Translations under genes and position numbers: made by a program
Origin: Himantopus leucocephalus
Taxonomy: Eukaryota > Chordata > Aves > Charadriiformes > Recurvirostridae
Assembly (NCBI GenBank): GCA_003993805.1
Contig: RSEF01000017.1
Span: 7,640,473 to 7,704,472, forward strand
DNA: 64,000 nucleotides
Direction of reading: 5' to 3'
In this document: piece after piece, positions 38,501 to 48,500 of the stretch
How positions within the stretch are numbered: the stretch's first letter is position 1
Layout of the letters: each line of letters opens with the position of its first letter
The notes under the pieces: generated by a model
Databases searched by the model: none
What the model was told of the DNA's origin: nothing
What the model saw: the letters and a program-made list of their open reading frames with translations, nothing else

Positions 38501-41500
38501 GGGTCTGCAAAAATCCAGCCCCAAATAACAGTGGGGGCAGTGGGAGGGATGGAGAGCCAAGTGCAGAGTGTGGCACAGCGCAGGTGCTCAGAGGGATGTG
38601 CAACTCCGGCCACAGGATGGATCACGCTGGGATTGCACATCCCCAACCAGGACTTGGAGCATTTTCCCTCCCTGCCCTGTCCTTGCTCAAGGGAGAAGGT
38701 TTTGGAGAGGACGCCGGGGCTCCAGCGCCAGCTCCACGCTCCCCCGCAGCGTGGGGACGAGGCGGTGCTGGCGCACGCAGGCAACACTGTCAACGTGCAC
38801 GGAGTCTGTCGGCGCCTGCGATAATCGACAACACATTTCCCAGCGACGAGGCGTGTCGTTTCCAGCCTGTCATGGAAAACACAAGCAGCCGACCGGCACC
38901 CAGCGGGGAGCGAGCGTCTCCTCGCGAGCCGAGCCGGTGAGTCACGGCCTTCCGAAATCAGCTGGGGGGAGGAGGAGGAGGAGGAAGGATGCTCAAGGAC
39001 CCCCCCCACTTCCAGGCAGATGCTCTGCTTGACTGGAGAGAGAGAAGGAGCTGAAGGGAGGATTTTTCCCCATGATTTGTGGAGTCAGGTCATACCAGGC
39101 GGGTTGCGCAGGAGGGAACGGGTATTTTTCCATTTTCCCCACATCCAGGCGGAGCCGGATGATGGAAAAGAAAGGAAAAGCGGGTGGCAGGAAGGAGTGG
39201 AAAAATAAACAAAAGGAAGCATGTGGGCTGGCTCAGGCTGGCAGCACCAGGGCTGGACATCAAAAGCCTGGCCCCGTCCCTGGGGATTGTGCGGCCGGTG
39301 GTGCCAGCCCCAGATCTGCGAGACGAGGGGCGAGTCTGCAGAGCTGCTGCCGCGTTTCCACTGGCAGGGCAGGGGCACTTGCTGAGCACAACAACGCCTC
39401 TTCCAGCCCTTTCCATCCCGGCCATGCACTATTGTCGCTCCTCGCCGAGGGGAGCCGGCCAGCGAGGAGCCCCAGGGGCTCCGTCCGGGTACCAAAAGCA
39501 TCCTCTTATTTCCAAGCTCTTTTCAGCACCGATCAAAGCTGCTGCTTTCTGCAGGGGTGGATAGGGAGCAAGGCAGCATCTCACAAGCCCCTCGTGGCTC
39601 TGATCTGCCTTTCCCTGGGGCTGACAGTAGCAGCGNGGCTGACAGCAGCAGCGAGGCTGGTGCTGGATTCACGCAGCCACCTCAAGCTTCAGGGCAAGGG
39701 TTTGCAATCCTGCCCCCCTTCCCTGACCAAAGCCATCCAGACGCTGCCTGGCAGGAGACGGGAGAGCCAACACCGTGTGAACCACCCCAGACACAGCTGT
39801 GCTGCCCTGAAGACTTTGCTTTTGATTTTTTCCTCCCTTCAAGCCACAGTCCCTGCTACAGTCACGCACCTCTGAGCTGGCTCCGGAGGCAGAGCAGGGC
39901 TTGGGCTGGCAGCACGAGAGCCGGCTCCTCTGGTGCCTTCCCGCGAGCCTGGCACCGCTGCATTTTCCTGCTCTTTTACTTGTCTCTCCGCTCAGGTTCA
40001 CCCCCAGTTTGCGGGTGCTGGGGCTGCGCCCCGTCCTGCTCCGCTCTTTGGGCAGTGATGCTGTCTGCGGACCCGTCCTGGCAAAACCCTCTGCCTCTCT
40101 CCTGCCCTGTCCCCTGCCTCCCCACTCCTCCCAGGACCAGCACCTTTCCTTTCTCCTCCTTTCTGGTCACAAAGTACCATGAAAGATGCCCCTCTTATTA
40201 TAAATTACCACTGGTTTATCACTTCATTAATTATCTCTGCAGTTATGAACCCAGTCCCTATAACGAGCCAAGTGATCCAACTTGTAAGTTTTGGGTATCG
40301 CAGCCTCACAGATGGTTTCCAGCATCCCTCGCAAACAAGTGACAGATTTGTCACCCGTGCACGCAGCGGCGGGGCAAGTTGGGGGGTCAGTGGGGTGCGC
40401 ACCTGTGAGGGGGTGGCAGTCCCCGTGCTGGTTGCAGGCGCAGGGCACGCAGCTGACGAAGGGGCCGCCGAAGGGGATCTCCCGCTTGAAGCCGGGCGCG
40501 CAGGACTGGCAGAACTGCCCCACGTAGCCCGGGGGACACGTGCACTCCTCCACCCAGCCCGCCCGCGCCCCCGGCCCGGGGCGAGCGGACGTGAGCTGGA
40601 CCTCGCTCAGGGACAGCCTGCCTGCAAGAAGGGAGGGCGGCGTGAGGATGGGGTAGCACATGTCCCAGCCCTGCTCTCTCCATCCTGCCTGGAAATACTC
40701 CATAAAGCATAGGAGACCGCAGAATACCTCCTGGAGAGCCCAGGGGTGCTCACGGAGAGGAGCCAGCCCCTGCTGCAACGTAGTCCCTGCAATGCCTCTC
40801 ATCCCTGAGAGCTTGATGTTGCTTCAATGTCCCCAGCCCCATCCCGGCTTGGTCCCCAGCATGGGGATGTTGCATGGAGCCACCCACCTTGCATGGGGCC
40901 ATGGCTCACGCGGAGGCGGAGGGCGGTCAGGTTGGAGAGCAGGCGCTGGAAGCTGAAGGCCGACAGCAAAGGCTCTGCACCCTCCTCTGCCTCGTGCAGC
41001 CTGTTGGAGAAGGAGCGAGGGAGGAAGGACAGGGCCAGCCTGACAGCCACCCACCGCAGGACAAGCTCAGCTCGAGACCCGGGCACAGTGATGGGGGCAC
41101 AGTCAAATCCCCAAAGGGGGCAGGGAGCGGGGCTGAACGCCACAGCACAGGGCAGCCCGGGCAAGATCAGACACGCTGTGTCCCAAACCCAGCCGAGGTT
41201 CCCCAAAGCGCCGTGATGGGTACCTGAAGGTGACAGCCTGCTTTCCGTGCTGGGGCTGGCTCTCACTGCTGGACATGGTGATCTCCATCCCCTCACCCTC
41301 CAGCACCAGCTGGACCCGGAGTGGGGGCACCCCAGTGTCCATCCCCGTCCCGTTCCTCTCCGCTCCCAGCAGCAGGGACAGGAGCTGCCCGTAACTGAGA
41401 CACTGGTTCTGCAGAAATTTTGCTGTGGGGGGAGAGAGGAGCAAAGTCTGTAGGACATGGATGTACTCCTGGCATGGTCCTGTTCCCACCAGCATCACCA

Positions 41501-42560
41501 GGAGCCACAGACACCCTCCTAGAGCAGGACCAACTCCAACCTGCCCTCCTGGGGTCCCAGCCCACCACCCTGATTGCCCCCAATGCCTCGTGTTATCAAA
41601 ACATGCTCAGCTCTGGGATGGAGCACAGCACCTCGTGCACCAGCTTAGAGGTGGGATGCACCAGCTTAGAGGCCCCATCCCTGGAGGTGTTCAAGGCCAG
41701 GTTGGACGGGGCTTGGAGCAACCTGGGCTGGTGGGAGGTGTCCCTGCCCATGGCAGGGGGGTTGGAACTCGATGATCTTCAAGGTCCCTTCTAACTTAAA
41801 CCATTCTATGATTCTGTGTCCCATGAGAGCTCCCGGGGGGGGGCCATGGCAGAGCAGGACCCCAGGGACACAGCGCACATGGTACCTGGTGCGAGAAAAT
41901 CCACTGGCTCCTCTCCATCCCACTCGGTGACGATCTTCCCGTCAGCCCAGCGCAGAGGCAGGTCCACGGTGCCCGCAGCAGCGGTGGCCCAGCCCTCCAG
42001 CCCTGCGTGAGGTCACACAGTGGTGGCACACGGGCAAAAGGAGCAGCGCGTCCCCACCAGCCCAACACCACGGGGTCCTGCTTTTGGGGGCTCTGTCCCT
42101 CCTCCTGAGATTCTCCAGGGTCTTGTAAAGGTCCGGCACTTTGTAACACCCTGCTTCGCTCGGGCTCTGCGCTCTCACGCACTGGAGGGTGGCCCCAGCC
42201 GCCCCCATATCTGTTTGTTTTCTTAGATTTGGAGGAAATTATTATCTTTAAACTTTTGCCCCTCTGCTGTGCTGCGGTTCCAACATTACCGAGGGCTGGA
42301 GGGGCAGGAAGCCCAGGGAGAGACGGGGCGTAATTGCATTAAGTTGGTTTCCTTCGGAAATCAGTTAAACTCCCCCCCCACTCCCCAGGGTTAGTTATTT
42401 CTTCCAGCCCCAGGCACCCGCAGGACGAACACTTGGAAATCCCTCCCCGGCTCTCGAGTGGGCTGCACTCGATTATCAAATCAACCCAAATTTGGACCCT
42501 TTCACCCAGCGCAGGAAACTTCCAGCTGATGCGGCTCAGCTGTGGGGTNGGGGGGGGGGT

Positions 42561-42591
<31 letters not shown>

Positions 42592-45500
42592 GCTGCTGCA
42601 CCCTGCGCTGCGCTGCCCGGCCCTGCTGAGCCTCTCGCAACCCAGCCCAGGGCTCTGCCAAACCTGCCCCTAAACGAGCAGCCCCAAATTGGCTGCGTGA
42701 AGGGTGGAAAAAAGACTCAGTTTAAAGCCTGGCTCCGTTTCAAGGCCGTGGAAGACGTTACAGCAGCACAGCAATTGGCAGCGTGGATGAAAGGCAATCA
42801 GGATAAACCCGCGCCTGGCGTGTTCGCCTCCATCTGCTCACTGTCGGGGTACAGGCGAGACAGAGAGCCGTGATGGGTGCCCGTACCCTGCCGGGGTGCA
42901 GGCGGGGGTCCCGGCGAGCGGGGGCCGCGGTGTGCCCGCAGCCGGGGCTGCACACGTCGGGCTGTGCGGCAGATGGCAGGGTTTCCCCGAACATCCCGCA
43001 CACATCCAGCCCTGCCACGCACAGCCCTGGCTGCAGCTGGGCGAGAGCACCCCATCCCGCTCCCCCCGGCCCCCGTCTGCCCTGCCCCATCTCAGCTGAG
43101 GATGGGGAGAGGAGGGAATAAGGGGGAAAGTTCCCACCGGGCTCCATCCTTTTAGTTTCTATCTTTCTGAGATTATTTTTAGTGCTCCTACCATGCCTAG
43201 TGGGGTGGGGTGGGATGGCTGTGCATGGCCCCACAGCCCTCCCCGAGCCACGCACAGCCCCGGGAGGAGGTCAGCATGGAGGGATGCCACGGGGAGCCAG
43301 AGACCGCCTGTCCCCATGGAACTGAGGGCAAAAGCAGGGGTGAGCCAGAGAAATCACCCTCCAGCCATCACCACCAGTCAGCCCCAGGGCAGGGTGCTCT
43401 GCCCCAGCCTTGCCAAACTGCCAGAGTTTTTTGGCTGGAGTTCGTGCAGCTGTGCCCTTCTTTTAACCCAGGGCTGGGGGGTCAGTACCTTGGCTGAAGT
43501 CAGAGCGGACGTGGGTCACCTCGTAGCCATCTGCTGCCGTGCAGGCGGTGGAGTGGCCGTAGCAGAAGCAGCTGGTGCAGCCAGCAGGGTTGTGGGGCTG
43601 CAGGTTAAACCAGCCTGGCTGGCACCTGGGCACAGGGAGGAAACAGGAGCAGGTGGCAAGGGGCAGGCTTACCCACAAGGGACCACAGCAGCACCCTGGG
43701 GGGGACACTGGTGGCAGCTCCTAGTGAGCCCAGTCCCAGTGGTCCAGAGGGATGCAGCCCCCTGACCTCACCAGCCAGCCATGGGCTCTGCAGGGAGCGA
43801 CCCTGCAGGATTCCCACGGCAAAGCCCCTGTCAGGGGTTGTGTGTCGGTGCTGGGGAAGTAGCAATACCCCATGGGAGTGAAGACGCCTGCCCTGCACCG
43901 ACCACCGAGCCCCGGCGCTGATCCCAGCCTGGAAAGGGGCCGTGGTCCTGTTCCCATCCTGGAGTCACAGCGCTTACCTGTTGCACAAGTGCCCCTCCAC
44001 CCTCTCCTTGCAGGTGCAATGCCCCGTGTTGGGGTCACAGATGCCCACGCTGCCCGCGGGGTCGCAGGCGCAGGGTCTGGATAGGGTGAGACAAAGGCAC
44101 GAGGTGAGCCCCGGTTCCGTCCCGCTGCTCCTGCCCGGCGCCGGGCCCCTCCTCACCTGCAGCCCCCTTCGCTGAGGCTGTGGTAGCCATCCTTGCAGCG
44201 CTCGCACTTCCAGCCCGTCACGTTGGCTTTGCAGAGGCACGTCCCCGAGCTGTCGCACTGGGGCTGCAGAGAGCCTGCGGGGACCCCGGCCAGCCCTGAG
44301 GCTCTGCCCCGGGTGGGGAGAGACACGGGGCGAGAGATGTGGAAACCCCGGATAAGGGACGACCGACCAAAACCATCCCTCCCAGCCGAGCCCCGGCTGG
44401 GGCAGGGATTTTGCAGCCGGACCCCGTCCCGGCACAGCCCCACACACCTGCGGGGTGGCAGTGGCAGGGCTGGCAGGCTGCCTGCTGCTCCCAGCGATAG
44501 TGGTTCTGCTGGCAGCGCTCGCAGTGGGGACCGGCCGTGTTGTCGCGGCAGTTGCGGCAGTGGCCCCCGTGCCCGCTGCGGCGGTACAGCTCCCGGTCGT
44601 AGAAGCACTCCTCCGAGCGGCCGCTGCAGTTGCAAGCTGGGGGAAGGCGGGAGGGGTGGTCAGCACCCGGGGGGCACAGGGCTCACCCTGGGGTTAAAGC
44701 AACCTCCTGGGGGGGTTGGATGAGCCAGAGGGGCTGCTTGGCTCAGCAGCGTGAGCTTTCGGCAATGCCTCTGCCACTGGAAGCAGAGGTGGGTGCAGCA
44801 CCATGCATGGAGCAGATGGCAGCACTCATGGGATAAGGGAATGTCGGGGAATCCTCAGGGTGATGCTGTGAAGGGGGGCCCTGGGGTGCAAATCCCCCCT
44901 CCCTGCCCAAAGCAGCCTTACAGAATGGAGCAGGGGGTTTCTTCCCGTGCAGGAAGCGCAGGAGCTGCCGCACGAGCTGCTGCAGCACCAGTGCAGCCCA
45001 TCGGGGCCGGCTGCACGCCGTGACCACGGAGCCAGCCCGGGCGATACTCACGCAGACACTCGTTGGCAGCCTCGGCGGTGCCGCGAGCCCAGGGCCGGTC
45101 CTGGTAGAAGGGCTGGCAGCGCTCGCAGTCGGTACCGGCAGTGTTGTGCTGGCACACGCAGACCAGCTGCCCGGCCTCGTCCGGCGCGCACTCGCTGGCG
45201 TGGCCATTGCATTTGCACCTGCAGCGAGACCGCGGCGCAGGGACAAGCTGCTCTGAGCACCGATGTGGGTGGCAGCCGGCAGTGGGACGGTGCCCAGGCT
45301 GTGCAGCTTGTGGCCCCGCTGCTGGGCCAGCTCGCCTGGGGTGGCCGTGGGGCAGAGAGCAGCTTGGGCTGTGCTGGCCTCGAGGGCACCCGCTGTGTCC
45401 CCGAGGTGCTCCCGTCCCAGCCAGCTGGGAGGTCAAACGCTGAGGGTGGCCCTTGTGAGATGCTAACCAGCTCCAGCTGCTGGGGCCCGGGGAGGAGGGG

Positions 45501-48500
45501 ACATGACAGTGACAGAGGCTGCCGCCTAGTTGGGAGCAACCCCAGCCCCACTGCCCGGGGGGATGCAGCTCTCACTGGGATGGAGAGATTTCCCACTCCC
45601 CAGCCAGGGGAGGGCACAGCCCATGGGCAGCACCGTGTGGGTACCACTAATATCTCTGTCCCACACCAGCTCCCCCGTCCCGCTGGTGGCTGCTCCATCT
45701 CCTCTGGCTGTGGGGGTGCCGACTCCAAGCTCCTCCACCAGCCTCCGCAGCCTCAGGGCACCTCTCCACTGGCATCCCAGGACCCCTCTTTTGCTGTTCA
45801 CAGGGACCAAGCAGGGCCACGGGAGGAGCAACACGTTCCCAATGCCATTAAAAGCTGTGGGACTGGGAGAGGGCAAAGCAAATACAGCTGGTGGCAAACA
45901 GGGCTTGGAGCAACCTGGTCTAGGGGGGGTGTCCCTGCCCAGGGCAGGGGGTTGGAACTAGGTGACCTTTAAGTTCCCTTCCAACCTAAACCATTCTATG
46001 ATATGGAGAGGGCTTGTGGGGAAAAGACCTCCTTTCTGCACAACTGGAAGGGCTCCAGGTTTCGTTTCGTCACCCATCTCTGCACCGCCAGCTCTGGTTT
46101 ACACATGGAGGAAGCCACATCTGAGCAGTTTGCCCCAAGAACGCTGTTCGAACAAGACCGAGGTGGGGAGGAGCTGCCCCAGCCCCACAGCCCCACGAAG
46201 GGACCCCCTGCTGCCCTCACCCCGGCTCGGCTGCCCCTCACCTGCCGCCAACGGAGAAGTCAGAGATGGCGTAGTAGTACGACTGCAGCACCTTGGGGTC
46301 CTTGAAGATGTCATCCCCGAAGGTGTTGAGCCGGTTCAAGGAGATGAGCAGGTCGGTGACGGTCACCCACTCCTGCAGGGGACATGGGGAAGACACCTTG
46401 GTGACGGGTGCAGGGCATCACAGGCACTTTTACCCCGAGTGGCTGCACTGATGCACCCAGTCCCAGGGGACCACACTCCCACCCCACTCCCACCCCAGCA
46501 GCACCTGCAGCGCGGGGCTCCCGTCGAAATTGTAGGCGCTGGGCCGTCCCTCGAGGGTGGAGAAGGCGACGTTGCCCCCGCTCAGTGGGGAGATATCACT
46601 GAATTCATCGGTGCAGAAGGCCACTTGCTCGTCCTCCCCCGGCCGCAGGTAGTGCCGCTGCCGCTTCCCGTAGGTCTTCTCGCAGGACGCGCTGTAGTAC
46701 TGGAAGGGCACCCAGGGCCCCTCGGCGCGGCTGCGCTTGTAGATGGCGAAACTCTCAGGGCGGCTGGTGTGAAACTTCAACCGCACGTAGGTGATCTCGT
46801 AGGCTTTGCCTGGGGACAGACCCGCTGCGCTGTCACCCTCTCCCGGCTGCCTGATGAGCACCACAGCCTACACCAGGGCTGAAATTATCCCGGTGCCCTG
46901 TCCTGCACGGCTGCTGGCATCCCACACGTGCACCATCCCGCTCTCCCCGCTGCAGCTAGAAGCAGATTGGTTTTGTGCAAAGCAGAAATCGCCATCCAGC
47001 TGCCCTTAACCAGCTCCTCCTCGCCGCAGCCCAAACCCCGTCCAGCCCCAAAGCAGCTCTCGCCCCAATGCAACCGCTCACCCGTTGCAGGGACGCACCC
47101 AGCGGGTTTGCATGGGCAAGGAGCCGCTGCAAAGCCAGGCTCTAACCACCAGCCCACGGCACGGAGCAGCGTCCCCGGGGCAGCGGTGCCACAGGGGTGG
47201 GGAGGTGGAACGGGTCGAGGCCGGTCCCTTCACAGGGAGCCACGTGCCAGGACCCGGCATCGCTGCCGTCTTTGCCGGGATGAAGACAAAGAGAGGCCAC
47301 CAATCCCCGGGGCAGATGGCGCAGCTCTGAATGTGCTTGAAAGAATTAGCAAAAAGAGGGAAAGAAAACACCAAAGTGAACATCAGAACCGCTTAATTGC
47401 CAGAGATGAAGGACCAGCTCAAAGACTGGATTGCTCCATAACAACACCGCTCCTGACAGCGCAAAACAATTAGCTGCAAGGTTTTGGCTTTATTTGAAAA
47501 GATAATGAGTTGGGAATGTTAGAGGGGTTATTCTGGGACTAGGAAAACAAGCCTTTAATTGGGCCCATATGAATACTGTCGCATATGTGCTGCGACTTTG
47601 CTGCGGGGGAGCCGAGGCCGCCCGGCTACCGGCGCTGGGAAAAGCAGCTGCCTCCCATCAGGGATACAGGGAGCACCCGGCCGAGCGCCGCCCGGGGGGG
47701 CACACAGACCCACTCGCAGCCCACCCGGAGGTGAGGAGGGCTGGGAAGGGGCTGTCCCCCCGCTGCCATCCTCCCCTGTGCCTCCCCACAAATTCACATC
47801 CCTCCAGGACCCCTCTGGGCTGGCGACAGTGGGGGTGCCCCTGTCCTGCACCCCACGGTGGGGGGACGCCCGGCGGGCGCCGGTTCCCAGACAGCACGGT
47901 CCCGGGGGGGATGTCTACCAAAACAGCGAGGTCGGGGCCGTCGCCTCCCGGAGCAGTTTCCTCTGGGAGAGGAAGGCAGCTCGGCGCTGTGTCAATAAAC
48001 AGCCCCTGCCCCGCACGGCCCCGTGCGAGGGGAGGGTGGGCTGGGCTGGGCTGGGCTGGGCTGGGGGACCCCGATTTCGGTGCCTCCAGCTGGGGTGGGG
48101 GAGACCCGCTGCTCCGGGGAATCATCCCGAGGGAGAACGTGCTTTTCCCAAATAGGCCTTNGACCAAAGATGGAAGGTTTCTGGCAAAACATCCAAGTTC
48201 AACACACAGAAAGAAAAAAAAAAAAAAAAAATCCATAAAATAACCCGAGCTGGTTGTCTCCCTTTTCCTGCTTGGCAAGGTGTGACATGTCCCAAAGCCG
48301 AGTGTGCCACGGAATGGGGACACCAGGGGGGGTGTGCAGGCGGCTGAGGGTGACAGTGCCAGCACCCCTGGATGCTCGCCCAGCTGTGCTGTCCTCCAAA
48401 ACATGTGTTCACCCGCCTCCCGCAGAGCCCAAACTGCAGCTTGTACCGCGCCGGGGCTCCAGGCAAAGGGGTTTGCAGAGGACAGAGGAGCACATGGGAC

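Noticed and set aside
38953..40342. Plus-strand open frames across LAMC3 intron 12
   Set aside because: They cross the N at 39636 and simple repeats, with no splice or homology support.
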